From Hymenobacter convexus (GTDB lineage Bacteria; Bacteroidota; Bacteroidia; Cytophagales; Hymenobacteraceae): a stretch of 64,000 nt of DNA. Below are positions 50,217 to 58,086 of this stretch, one piece after another. The notes beneath the pieces are model-generated. The model saw nothing but the letters and a program-made list of their open reading frames with translations. It had not been told where the DNA came from and did not search any database. Position 1 is the first letter of the stretch; every line of letters begins with the position of its first letter. The stretch covers positions 62,001 through 126,000 of the forward strand of contig NZ_JAUQON010000009.1 of the NCBI RefSeq assembly GCF_030580955.1. The letters are read 5' to 3'. Made by a program: the position numbers and the translations under genes.

Positions 50217-51172
50217 ACCCAATTGATTTGAAGTTGTTGACTGGAATTTTTGATTATACTCCCTTCGATATCACTTATAGTGACTGGAGATTTAAGCGGC
50301 AAGTCTAGATAAATAATAGTTCCACTCCAGTTGCCGGAGTCAAAATACTTAATTTTTCCGTATTCATTCTGAATGTGGCCCCCTTCAGAAAATATATGAA
50401 GCCTTCCACCTACACGAGTAGTTATTTCATTAATAAGCCAGAGCCCATAACCCATATGATTTGTGAGCTTTTTTGAAGTAACACCTTTTTTAATTGAACT
50501 CATGATTAAATCCTTTTTGGATTTAACATTCGGATAAGTTCTTGACAATGTAGTTAAAATGCCGTCCCCATTATCAGCACATGCTATTTCTATTCGGTCT
50601 TTAGTACCATATGCCACAATTACGGTCCTATCATCTTCAACAGCATGTTCCCAAAAATTCAATAATATTTCACTTAAACAAGTCAAAATCATTAAACCCC
50701 CTTTTTTATTATGTTGGTAATAATCCTCGATTGCTGGCAAGTATTTAGTTCTAATTGTTTCATGGGAATACATATCTTTCCTAAGCAAAGCTTGTGGTGC
50801 TATTAGGAAGTTTTCATCACTGATAACACCAAGGTGCTTGTATTCTCTTTCAACTTGAGACACGTTACCTACATACGAAAGCAGCAGCGGATATAAACCA
50901 TATTTTCTAAACTGAATAATTATTGGGTCATCTGCTATTATTTCCGTATTGAGAATACATCGATTTTCACCACAAAAGCTCATTAGCTTATATAGTATTA
51001 AAACGTTTACCAGGTTGATATTTTCAATGTATCCCAGTTGAATTACCCCTCCAGGTATGTATTTACCGACTATTGTAAACATAAATTCACAATCTTTTAA
51101 AAACTTATCAGTTGCAGAGATTGAAAAGTTTTTGGGAGCCACTATCAAAGGCGGGTTTTTTATAAAATCCAT
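50213..51172 (-). CDS. GHKL ATPase with N-terminal STAS-like region
   Basis: A 319-residue protein. The C-terminal half is a GHKL (histidine-kinase-like) ATPase: N-box SEILLNFWEHA near 167-177, G1 CADNGDGI near 196-203, G2 HMGYGLWLINEITTRVGG near 236-253, then strands LHIFSEGGHIQNEYG and GTIIYLDLPL. No H-box or receiver part, so it is not a classic histidine kinase. The first 110 residues (VIQLGYIENINLVNVLILYK ... IIIQFRKYGLYPLL) have a STAS-like alternation of strand and helix. Its ATG directly abuts the stop of the membrane gene upstream, and its stop overlaps the STAS-like gene, so all three are coupled. Low GC suggests transfer. Confidence 0.85.
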   Translation of the reverse strand: MDFIKNPPLIVAPKNFSISATDKFLKDCEFMFTIVGKYIPGGVIQLGYIENINLVNVLILYKLMSFCGENRCILNTEIIADDPIIIQFRKYGLYPLLLSYVGNVSQVEREYKHLGVISDENFLIAPQALLRKDMYSHETIRTKYLPAIEDYYQHNKKGGLMILTCLSEILLNFWEHAVEDDRTVIVAYGTKDRIEIACADNGDGILTTLSRTYPNVKSKKDLIMSSIKKGVTSKKLTNHMGYGLWLINEITTRVGGRLHIFSEGGHIQNEYGKIKYFDSGNWSGTIIYLDLPLKSPVTISDIEGSIIKNSSQQLQINWV

Positions 51173-51697
51173 TTATATATTATTAAAGTTAACAACCAAC
51201 TCATCCAACATTGCTGCCTCGTAACGCACGTCTTTTTGATATGGGGCTATTATCATTCTCCTAAAGTAATCTAAATGCTTATTGAAAATTGGCACAGACG
51301 ATGAATCAACGTATATTTTATTAGCATTAATATATGTCTGAAGCACCTGTACCGATTGAGTAAGAGCAGCCGTATCGCCATACGACATGAATAGTGTCAT
51401 ATTATTGAACTTATCAAAAATAGACTCATAAACAGCCAATTTTTTAGTCTGCTTCATATTATAATTAGCAATATCTTTCTCTCTGTCTTTCAGCCTAATC
51501 TGTAATACTGTATTCCATAGAACAGATAGAACGTTAATAACCAGGATAACAACTGCCCAAATTAGTATGGTATGGAGTTGACTTCTGTCCTGACTCGCTG
51601 TAGTCAGGAGCTCCTTTATTATATCTTCAACTGGTAATTGCAAGAGCATTGTAGCAACGTTTACTGTATTTGTTGATAATGGCGCAAGATAAGCCAT
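51173..51697 (-). CDS. Membrane protein with coiled coil, first gene of AT-rich operon
   Basis: A 174-residue protein, start ATG at 51697 (MAYLAPLSTNTVNVATMLLQ). One transmembrane helix (ILIWAVVILVINVLSVLWNT, about 44-63) is followed by a charged region that may be coiled coil (QIRLKDREKDIANYNMKQTK) and a mainly helical C-terminal domain (YESIFDKFNNMTLFMSYGDT ... HLDYFRRMIIAPYQKDVRYE). No family is recognised. Its stop codon TAA is followed at once by the ATG of the GHKL ATPase gene. It may anchor the ATPase to the inner membrane or act as its sensor or effector (inference). Codons are AT-rich, unlike neighbours such as clpB. Confidence 0.75.
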   Translation of the reverse strand: MAYLAPLSTNTVNVATMLLQLPVEDIIKELLTTASQDRSQLHTILIWAVVILVINVLSVLWNTVLQIRLKDREKDIANYNMKQTKKLAVYESIFDKFNNMTLFMSYGDTAALTQSVQVLQTYINANKIYVDSSSVPIFNKHLDYFRRMIIAPYQKDVRYEAAMLDELVVNFNNI

Positions 51698-51956
51698 GTT
51701 TCTTGAGAGAGGTCCTGACCAGGGGCCTCATGAGATATTAAGCTCTTACTTATTCAGCGAAGCAGGTAGTGAGCGTAATACCAAGTCAAAAGAAGTTTCT
51801 GCTTCCCTCACGATGCAACGCTCGAAACGTCAGAAGTAAGCTACGCAGAAGCTCCCGTTTCTTCAGCGGCGGGGGCAGCGGGCGGGGGGTGGTTGGGGTG
51901 ACGTTGGAGAGTAGCTGTGCTATCGTTCCAGCGGCGGGGGCAGCGGGTGGGGGGCG
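51698..51956. other. Intergenic region with a direct-repeat unit, no gene seen
   Basis: About 260 bases between the AT-rich operon start and the toxin gene. It holds the left copy of a 35-base direct repeat (51848-51882) and a shorter relative at 51926-51948 (TTCCAGCGGCGGGGGCAGCG). A short plus-strand frame here looks like a chance reading. Confidence 0.5.
51848..51882. repeat. 35-base direct repeat, left copy beside the toxin-antitoxin pair
   Basis: Starts GAAGCTCCCGTTTCTTCAGC and ends GGGGGCAGCGGG. It matches 52500-52534 at 30 of 35 positions in the same orientation. The two bracket the toxin-antitoxin genes at a distance of 617 bases. Confidence 0.7.
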
Positions 51957-52230
51957 TTATTTATCGCCGTAGTGCTCGCCGCATTGTGCGATGCGCAAGT
52001 TGTCGCCTTCGGCTTTGTAAATCAAGCGGTAACTCCTGCGTGATGCGGCGCGACCAATAACCCTTGTAGGCATTACCTTTCAAGGGCTCCGGCTTGCCCG
52101 TACCGGCGAAAGGGGTGCGGGCGCACTCGCGCAGCAGCGTGTTGATTTTTGCCAGAATCTTGGCGTCGGTGCGCTGCCAGTACAGGTATTGCTCCCACGC
52201 TTCGGGCGCCCAGCAGAGCGTCCTATTCAT
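51957..52230 (-). pseudogene. YoeB/Txe-type toxin gene with one-base frameshift
   Basis: The reading from ATG 52230 (MNRTLCWAPEAWEQYLYWQR) follows the YoeB family closely: TDAKILAKINTLLRECARTPF, GTGKPEPLKGNAYKGYWSRRIT. After QE near 52031 the frame turns to unrelated Arg-rich residues and stops at 51961. Removing one base from the AA pair at 52031-52032 gives the expected end YRLIYKAEGDNLRIAQC then GEHYGDK with stop at 51957. The catalytic C-terminal His-Tyr therefore lies in the shifted frame. YoeB is a ribosome-dependent mRNA endonuclease; as written this copy should be inactive. It could also be a sequencing error. The start overlaps the antitoxin end by 8 nt. Confidence 0.85.
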
Positions 52231-52441
52231 TATCAATCAGGTCGTGTGCTTCGCCCTGCCCCTTTTCGAGCCGTTCGATAGCCGCCAGCACGCGGGCATG
52301 GTTGGCGGGGTTGCTTTCCAAGTGTTGCGTCGCATCCGTCGTTTTGGAGCGTATAGGCCGTGCTTTCATGTAGGGCAAGCTATGCAGCAGCTCCATCACA
52401 AAGGCAGCTTTTTCGTCGGGGAATTCGAGGGCGACTTTCAT
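52223..52441 (-). CDS. Antitoxin partner of the YoeB-type toxin
   Basis: A 72-residue small protein; ATG at 52441 (MKVALEFPDEKAAFVMELLH) is preferred to the longer frame starting upstream. It has an N-terminal strand-helix part, a basic middle (YMKARPIRSKTTDATQHLES) and an acidic helical end (LAAIERLEKGQGEAHDLIDN). Gene order antitoxin-toxin with an 8-nt overlap is typical of type II pairs. It is not a close YefM/Phd match by eye, so the antitoxin family is uncertain. It should bind and neutralise the toxin and may repress the operon. Confidence 0.72.
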   Translation of the reverse strand: MKVALEFPDEKAAFVMELLHSLPYMKARPIRSKTTDATQHLESNPANHARVLAAIERLEKGQGEAHDLIDNE

Positions 52442-52499
52442 ACTATCCAAAACTACGAAGATTCCGCTTAGTTCCTGACGCCTGCTTGCCGCTACTGTA

Positions 52500-52534
52500 G
52501 AAGCTCCAGTTTCCTCAGTGGTGGGGGTAGCGGG
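52500..52534. repeat. 35-base direct repeat, right copy
   Basis: Starts GAAGCTCCAGTTTCCTCAGT, ends GGTAGCGGG. Same orientation as 51848-51882, with five mismatches, four of them transitions. It lies just upstream of the antitoxin start. Confidence 0.7.
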
Positions 52535-52653
52535 CACCCTCACGCCCAGGGGCCAGGGTACAATCTGACGGAAGAAAGCTTCCTTCCGGAAGCGGCTGCC
52601 CTTGGTGCCAGCACTGCGGACTTCAGCGCTGGCCGGGTATTATGTAGAATGGC

Positions 52654-53229
52654 TTAAGCCAGGTGGCGGTGCTGGGGTGCGCCGCCGGCGCTGGCACGTC
52701 GAAACAGCAGGCCCGCGGCGGCCCACATTGCGGCAAACACTGCATTGGCCCCCAGCACGTTCACGGAACCGACCCAGGGCTCGACAGCCGCCCCGGCGGG
52801 CTTCCAGATAAAGAGTGCAACCGCCGTGACCACCACGTAGGTAAGCGCCGCGGCAAACATGGCGTTGGACATGCCCAGCGGCCGGAAGCGCGCAACGAAG
52901 GCCCCGACGAAGGCCACCGCGAGCACCGCCAAATACAGCGCATTGACGGGGTTGTTTTCGCTGCCCACGAGCCCTACCGCCAGGTTTGCCCACACAAGCA
53001 GGAGCCCGGCCACCACGGCCACCGCCACCGCCAACCTATACGCCGGGGTGTTCGCCTTTTGCGCAATCAGCACGAACGTAACGCCTGCCCCGAATAGCAG
53101 CCCCCCCGCCACCAGAAAATCGAACCCGGTCCAGTTTACTTCCGGGCTAAAGCGCATGGCCACCAAGGGCACCAGCAATAGGAGCGCCGTGGCAACAGCC
53201 ACGTAAAGAATGCTTTTAGGAAGTGACAT
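52654..53229 (-). CDS. Six-helix membrane protein, unrecognised
   Basis: A 191-residue polytopic protein; ATG at 53229 (MSLPKSILYVAVATALLLLV). Six hydrophobic helices are clear: VAVATALLLLVPLVAM, FLVAGGLLFGAGVTFVLIA, VAVAVVAGLLLVWANLAVGL, LAVLAVAFVGAFVARF, AALTYVVVTAVALFIW and GANAVFAAMWAAAGLLFRR. Loops are short, with a conserved-looking ANLAVGLVGSENNPVNAL segment between helices 3 and 4. No transport or enzyme motif was seen. It is a single-gene unit with normal GC content, next to a palindrome upstream at 53403 that may control it. Confidence 0.75.
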   Translation of the reverse strand: MSLPKSILYVAVATALLLLVPLVAMRFSPEVNWTGFDFLVAGGLLFGAGVTFVLIAQKANTPAYRLAVAVAVVAGLLLVWANLAVGLVGSENNPVNALYLAVLAVAFVGAFVARFRPLGMSNAMFAAALTYVVVTAVALFIWKPAGAAVEPWVGSVNVLGANAVFAAMWAAAGLLFRRASAGGAPQHRHLA

Positions 53230-53402
53230 AAAAGTTGACTTTTGGTTGATTAGATGCTCAGGACGTTCATAAAAGGCACACAGTGGAACCAAGGCTGGGC
53301 AGTAGAAGCAGAGGCGCAGGGTTCATTTCGGGCGGCAGCTTTGGCCCGGCGCGCCCTGCTGGCGGTTCGTGAGCCAGCTTGTCACAAAGGAAGTTAAAGA
53401 AC

Positions 53403-53427
53403 TTTGAATTACAAAGTATAATTCAAA
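53403..53427. promoter_or_regulatory. Palindromic operator-like site
   Basis: TTTGAATTA (53403-53411) and TAATTCAAA (53419-53427) are perfect 9-base inverted repeats separated by CAAAGTA. An overlapping smaller palindrome ACTTTG-AATTA-CAAAGT is also present. The layout fits a dimer-binding repressor such as PadR, HxlR or TetR, but no such gene is adjacent. Confidence 0.4.
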
Positions 53428-53919
53428 CAATTCGTTTGCTTTGAGGTAAGACCCGAAGTGAATGGGTTCAGGAGGCCTGCAATCCGTCATGTCGGAGTGG
53501 GGTGGTACGTCTCACGTGTTGCCACTGCAAGGGGCCGCTGAGCGTTTTTTTGGTGGGACCGACGGCCGGTTGCAGGCTATCGAACAGCACGTTCTGAGAG
53601 GTGGGCGTATTCGAGGCGTTTATTTATAGAATAGCATGCGTTTTTGGCTCTGAAGAGGCAAATGACTACAACGGGGCCCACCGGGACAGCAACTCCGCTT
53701 TTGGCAAAATTGAGTTGTTACACAAACCCACGTCGCAGGCTTTGGGAGCACAGCATTGCGCTTTGTGGCGCCTCAGCCAGTACGGGTGCGCGGCTGCTCA
53801 ATCTCGCTCCCGGGTACTCGGCGGAGTAGTCCAGGGCTGAGATAGAGCGAAATGAAGCGCCCACCCATTGCGTTTATGTTATTGGGCAAACGTTTTTTAT
53901 TGAAAATAATGCATACCGA

Positions 53920-53953
53920 TTGCTGAACAGACGGTAAAATCGTTTTAATTTTG
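53920..53953 (+). promoter_or_regulatory. Bacteroidota-type promoter of the SusE-like gene
   Basis: TAATTTTG (53946-53953) matches the TAnnTTTG -7 box exactly; a TTG at 53920-53922 lies 23 nt upstream, a bit far for the -33 box. The start codon is 43 nt downstream. Confidence 0.4.
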
Positions 53954-53995
53954 ATGCAAGATTTCCTAACCACCATTTTTTCAAAATCCCACATC

Positions 53996-54652
53996 ATGCA
54001 AAATTTTACTATTAAGTTGAGCTTGCTGCTCGCATGCCTGTTCTCGGCCTCGGTGTCGATGGCTCAGATTACGACCGTTGGCATCATCGGCTCGGCCACC
54101 CCCCGCACCGCCACCAACACGACGGGCTGGGATGCCTCGACCCCAATGACCCTGACCACCGCCGGCGGGCACGACTGGACCATCACCATTAACCTGACCG
54201 CTGAAGAGGTGAAGTTCCGCGCCAACAACGACTGGACCATCAACTGGGGAGCTGCCACGTTCCCCACGGGCACCGGCACGCAGGGCGGCCCCAACATTCC
54301 GATTGCCACCGCCGGCCGCTACACCGTGCGCTTCAACGACGTCACGGGCGCGTACCAGTTCTCGGTGGCCACCGCCGCCCGCGCCAACAACGACACCGCG
54401 CTGAAACTGGCCCTGGCCCCCAACCCGGCCAGCAGCACCGCCAACGTGACCTACACCCTGCCCACCGCCGGCTCGGCTACCGTGACGCTGCAAAACACGC
54501 TGGGCCAGACGGTTCGCCAGTTCGCACCGGTTCGCCAGGGCGTGGGCGCGCAGGAGCAGGCCGTGTCGCTGAGCGGCATTGCCCCCGGCCTGTACCTGGT
54601 ACGCCTCCAAACCGAGAAAAGCGCGCAGACCACCCGCCTGGTGGTAGAGTAG
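53996..54652 (+). CDS. SusE-like exported protein with T9SS sorting domain
   Basis: A 218-residue secreted protein; ATG at 53996 (MQNFTIKLSLLLACLFSASV) starts the signal peptide, cleaved near MAQ. Residues about 25-125 match the starch-binding module of SusE/SusF type: VGIIGSATPRTATNTTGWDA, TITINLTAEEVKFRANNDWT, NWGAATFPTG, GRYTVRFNDVTGAYQFSV. The last 75 residues (LALAPNPASSTANVTYTLPT ... GLYLVRLQTEKSAQTTRLVV) are a type A T9SS sorting domain. A single small carbohydrate-binding module with its own export signal could help attach to glycans. A terminator follows at 54681. No SusCD pair is adjacent. Confidence 0.85.
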   Translation: MQNFTIKLSLLLACLFSASVSMAQITTVGIIGSATPRTATNTTGWDASTPMTLTTAGGHDWTITINLTAEEVKFRANNDWTINWGAATFPTGTGTQGGPNIPIATAGRYTVRFNDVTGAYQFSVATAARANNDTALKLALAPNPASSTANVTYTLPTAGSATVTLQNTLGQTVRQFAPVRQGVGAQEQAVSLSGIAPGLYLVRLQTEKSAQTTRLVVE

Positions 54653-54680
54653 GCTTTTTCCATTTGGTAATTGCTCCGAC

Positions 54681-54717
54681 GCGGGCACGAGCTACTGGCT
54701 CGTGCCCGCGTTTTTTT
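54681..54717 (+). terminator. Rho-independent terminator
   Basis: GCGGGCACGAGC pairs with GCTCGTGCCCGC around TACTG and a long T-run follows. Strong. Confidence 0.92.
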
Positions 54718-55053
54718 GTGGGAGCCGGCAGGCGCTCGGCCACCTTGCCCGATGGACAAAGACGGGAGCCGGGCCGAAGCCCTCAATCAACTGCCGTTGG
54801 GCACCAAGAAGTAGCAGGAACCGGCCGTTTCGCGGTGCCAAGCGCACCCCGGGCTCCATTTGTTGCTGGCTGCCCGGCCAGTGGCGCCGCGTGGGGGCAG
54901 CTGGCGGGCCATGCGGAAACCGAGGACACGGCGCGCCCGGCAACGCATTTTGAGGCAGCGGGTTATCCAGTCAATCCCTTTTGATAATAGCAGGCGGCGG
55001 ACTTTCGTTGGAAGTACTTTAACTTGGGAGCCTTCCACTAATTCCTTTCCACA
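54718..55053. other. Intergenic region, no gene seen
   Basis: About 336 bases before the gliding-motility-type gene. GC-rich, with overlapping open frames on both strands that have no family features. The last 60 bases are AT-richer and probably contain the promoter. Confidence 0.5.
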
Positions 55054-57084
55054 ATGCGTCTTTTTCTACTGCCTCTGGGGCCGGCGTGCCGCGCCGCCCT
55101 GTTGCTGGCTGCCTGGCTTGTGCTGGGCCTCAGCTCTGCCTCGGCCTCGCACTTGGTGGGTGGGGAGCTGACGTATAAATTCCTGGATGGCAACGGCCCC
55201 AGCGACCGGCCCTACCGCTACGAAATAACGGCCCAGATTTATTTCAGTAAGGAAACCAGCTCGTACGCGCCCGATGGCACGTCCAACATCATCGTTACGT
55301 TCTACAACAAGCCGCCCAGACCCGTGCTGGTGGCCACGCTGGACATTCCCCGCAGCAGCTTCGCGGAAATTACGGCGCCCACGCCACCCGGCTGTTTCCA
55401 ACAAGAGCCCCGCGTGACGCTGGCCCGCTACGTGGGCATCGTTGAGCTGCCCGTGGTTGCCAACGGCTACATGGCCGTTTTCTCGGCCAGCTCCCGCAGC
55501 CCGGGCATTGTGAATTTGCTTGCCCCTCAAAGCGAAACCATGACCCTGACCGTGGACATGACGCCGGGCACGATGCGCAACTCCTCGCCCACGTTTACGG
55601 ACAGAGCCGTGGTAGCTACCTGCCTCGGCGACAACAGCTTCGTACTCAACAACGCTTACGACGCCGACGGTGACCGCCTGCAGTACCAATTTGCGCAGCC
55701 CATGGGGGCCGTGGCCACAAATAGCCTTGGTGCGCCATACATTCGGTACGTTGACTACGCCAGGGGGTATTATTGGAATGCTCCTTTCGGGACTGGGGGC
55801 ATCAATACCATTGATGCAACTACGGGGCTTGCCCGCTATTACTCCCCTACCCAGGGGACTTTTTTGTTGGCCATCGACGTGCTGGAATACCGCCGCATCA
55901 ATGGCCAGGAGGTGTTGCTGGGCACCACGCGGCGCGACATTCTGCTGGTGGTGCGGGCGTGCGCCGGCGGCGTCAACACCGCGCCGGCTTTCACGCCTGC
56001 CAGCGTGGCCCAAACGTATTATCAGGTACAGGAAGGGCAGTCGCTGGGGTTTGACGTGACGGCCTTTGACACCCCCGGCCAGCCCCTGACCATGAACGTG
56101 AGCAGCGCTCTGCTCGACGGCCCGGGCGGCATCGACGCAACGCTCAACGGCCAGGTGGGCGCGGTGGCCGTGGGCCTGCCGGTGGGCCGCGTTGCAGTGG
56201 CCGGGGCGGGCACCCTCACGGGGGCCTTCCGGCTGCGGGCGGGCTGCGGGCTGGCCCGGGCCACGCCCTACGACGTGGTGGTGACCGTGACCGACCAAGC
56301 CTGCAACAGCCAAAGCGTGGTGGCCGTGTTTCGGATACTGGTGACGCGGCCGGGACTGGCCGTGAGTTTGTCCGGCGACCCGGTGCTGTGCGCCGGTGCC
56401 ACGGGCACTTACCGCGTGGTGGGGCCGGCGCTCGGGGGCTACAACTGGACCGTGTACGGCGGCCGGCTGGTGGGCCCCACCAATGGCCCCACCGTGCAGG
56501 TGAAATGGACAGCCGGCGTCCCGAGCCGGCTCACGCTGCGCGGCACCACGCCCGCCGGCTGCTTCACCGATTCCGTTTCGTACGCCGTGAATGTGAAGCC
56601 CGGCCCCGTGGTAACCGGGCCGCTGGTGTACTGCCGCCAGCGCAACACCAACCTGCCGTACCGCATCGAGGGCCCGCCGCTGGCCTACCAGTGGACCATT
56701 GCCGACGGCACCATCGTGAGCGGGCAGGGCACCAACGAGGTGCAGGTCGACATTCCCGAAGGCCTCACGGCCACGCTGGAAGTGGCCGGCCCGGGGACCT
56801 GCACCCGCGAACTCCGCATCGGCCCTGATAATGCCTGCCTGGCGTTTTTCAACGTCATCACGCCCAACGGCGACCAGCAGAACGACCGGTTTGTGATTGA
56901 AAACGTGGAGCGTCACCCCAAAACCGCCCTGACCATTTTCAACCGTTGGGGCCGCCAAATCTACCAATCGGCTGACTACCAAAATACTTTTGGCGGGGAA
57001 AATGCCGGCCCGGGCCTGCACTACTACCTCTGCCAGCTGGCCGATGGCACCGTGTACAAGGGCTGGTTTGAAATAATCCGCTAA
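55054..57084 (+). CDS. Gliding motility-associated C-terminal domain protein (T9SS type B)
   Basis: A 676-residue secreted protein. Signal peptide ends near SASAS (about residue 30); the mature protein starts SHLVGGELTYKF, a motif typical of this large family. The N-terminal half (about 30-300) is beta-rich and repeats hallmark phrases such as YDADGDRLQYQFAQP. Middle Ig/PKD-like units include GTYRVVGPALGGYNWTVYGG and ITTPAGC-type LRGTTPAGCFTDSV. The end (about 600-676) is the CHU_C type B domain: FNVITPNGDQQNDRFVIENV, IFNRWGRQIYQS, YYLCQLADGTVYKGWFEI. It should be secreted by the type IX machinery and bound to the surface. Exact role unknown. Confidence 0.9.
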   Translation: MRLFLLPLGPACRAALLLAAWLVLGLSSASASHLVGGELTYKFLDGNGPSDRPYRYEITAQIYFSKETSSYAPDGTSNIIVTFYNKPPRPVLVATLDIPRSSFAEITAPTPPGCFQQEPRVTLARYVGIVELPVVANGYMAVFSASSRSPGIVNLLAPQSETMTLTVDMTPGTMRNSSPTFTDRAVVATCLGDNSFVLNNAYDADGDRLQYQFAQPMGAVATNSLGAPYIRYVDYARGYYWNAPFGTGGINTIDATTGLARYYSPTQGTFLLAIDVLEYRRINGQEVLLGTTRRDILLVVRACAGGVNTAPAFTPASVAQTYYQVQEGQSLGFDVTAFDTPGQPLTMNVSSALLDGPGGIDATLNGQVGAVAVGLPVGRVAVAGAGTLTGAFRLRAGCGLARATPYDVVVTVTDQACNSQSVVAVFRILVTRPGLAVSLSGDPVLCAGATGTYRVVGPALGGYNWTVYGGRLVGPTNGPTVQVKWTAGVPSRLTLRGTTPAGCFTDSVSYAVNVKPGPVVTGPLVYCRQRNTNLPYRIEGPPLAYQWTIADGTIVSGQGTNEVQVDIPEGLTATLEVAGPGTCTRELRIGPDNACLAFFNVITPNGDQQNDRFVIENVERHPKTALTIFNRWGRQIYQSADYQNTFGGENAGPGLHYYLCQLADGTVYKGWFEIIR

Positions 57085-57117
57085 AACGCCCTGTCCGGCA
57101 AGCCTTACTGTTTTTCC

Positions 57118-58041
57118 ATGCTCGACCTTGTTATTGATGCTCGTCCCGCCGCCATTGTGCCCGGGTTTGCGGTGCAGCGCATCCTCCCCTACCGGCTGCG
57201 GCGCATGCTGGGCCCGTTTATTTTCATGGACCACGCGGGGCCGGTGAACGTGGCCCCGGCCCAAATGCACAGCCTCGATGTGCTGCCGCACCCGCACATC
57301 GGCCTGAGCACGGTGAGCTACCTCTTTGGCGGGCAGGTGACGCACCGCGACAGCCTCGGTGTGGAGCAAATCATCCGGCCCGGCGAGGTGAACTGGATGA
57401 CGGCCGGCGCCGGCATTGCCCACTCCGAGCGGTTTGAGGACCCGGCCGCGCTGGCCGGCGGCGCGCTGGAAATGATTCAGACCTGGGTGGCGCTGCCCGA
57501 AGCCGACGAGGAGCAGGCGCCCACCTTTGCCAACTACCAGCCGCAGGAATTGCCCACTTTCACCGACACCGGCGTGTGGATGCGCCTGATTGCGGGCGAT
57601 GCCTTCGGGCTGAAAAATGGCGTCAAGACCCACTCGCCGCTGTTTTATCTGCATGTGGTGCTGCAGGCGGGTGCCCGCTTCGGCCTGCCGCGCGGCTACC
57701 CCGAGCGCGGCGCCTACGTGGCCAAGGGCCGCGTGGAAGTGAACGGCCGCGCCTACACGCCGGGCCAGTTGCTGGTGTTCACGCCGGGCCTCGACCCGGT
57801 GCTGGTGGCCCTGGAGCCGAGCACGCTCATGCTGCTGGGCGGCGAGCCGCTGGGCGAGCGGTTTATCTGGTGGAACTTCGTGTCGTCGCGCAAGGAGCGG
57901 ATTGAGCAGGCCAAAGCCGACTGGAAGGCCGGCCGCATTGTGCTGCCACCCCACGACAACGCCGAATTTGTGCCCCTGCCCGACGACCGGACCCGGCCGG
58001 CGGGCACGGGCGGTTCGCCCGCGCCGCAGGCGTTGTCTTAA
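57118..58041 (+). CDS. Pirin family protein
   Basis: A 307-residue bicupin of the pirin family. The N-terminal cupin has the metal-site pattern HPHIGLSTVSYLF near 60 with further ligand His and Glu in VTHRDSLG and AGAGIAHSERF near 100-110. The C-terminal cupin has FYLHVVLQAGARF and AYVAKGRVEVNGRAY. Some pirins act as quercetin dioxygenases; others bind transcription factors; the role here cannot be told. The usual second half lacks a metal set. The C-terminal end is a disordered Pro/Gly tail. Start ATG at 57118, 33 nt after the preceding gene, so co-transcription is possible. Confidence 0.93.
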   Translation: MLDLVIDARPAAIVPGFAVQRILPYRLRRMLGPFIFMDHAGPVNVAPAQMHSLDVLPHPHIGLSTVSYLFGGQVTHRDSLGVEQIIRPGEVNWMTAGAGIAHSERFEDPAALAGGALEMIQTWVALPEADEEQAPTFANYQPQELPTFTDTGVWMRLIAGDAFGLKNGVKTHSPLFYLHVVLQAGARFGLPRGYPERGAYVAKGRVEVNGRAYTPGQLLVFTPGLDPVLVALEPSTLMLLGGEPLGERFIWWNFVSSRKERIEQAKADWKAGRIVLPPHDNAEFVPLPDDRTRPAGTGGSPAPQALS

Positions 58042-58086
58042 GGCGCTGTGGTAAGTAGTAGGCAGGAAAATTTAAAACGTCCTTAA

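Larger units (their letters stand above)
53230..53995. other. 766-base region without a supported gene
   Basis: This divergent stretch between the membrane protein and the SusE-like gene holds a palindrome at 53403-53427, an AT-rich tract and, near its right end, a promoter at 53920-53953. Two overlapping frames at 53601-53840 show no signal peptide, domain or codon bias and are treated as chance. Confidence 0.5.

Noticed and set aside
51769..51972. 67-codon frame between the AT-rich operon and the toxin gene
   Set aside because: It is made largely of the G-rich direct-repeat sequence and gives a Gly/Arg/Ser low-complexity peptide.
53601..53840. 79-codon frame in the 766-base gap
   Set aside because: No signal peptide, domain or codon preference, and it overlaps another chance frame.
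54664..54984. Small frames after the SusE-like gene
   Set aside because: They start inside or next to a strong terminator and show no protein-like features.
55066..57954. 962-codon minus-strand frame spanning the gliding-type and pirin genes
   Set aside because: It crosses two clear plus-strand genes and their gap; composition (His, Arg, Gly, Ala) is typical of an antisense shadow.
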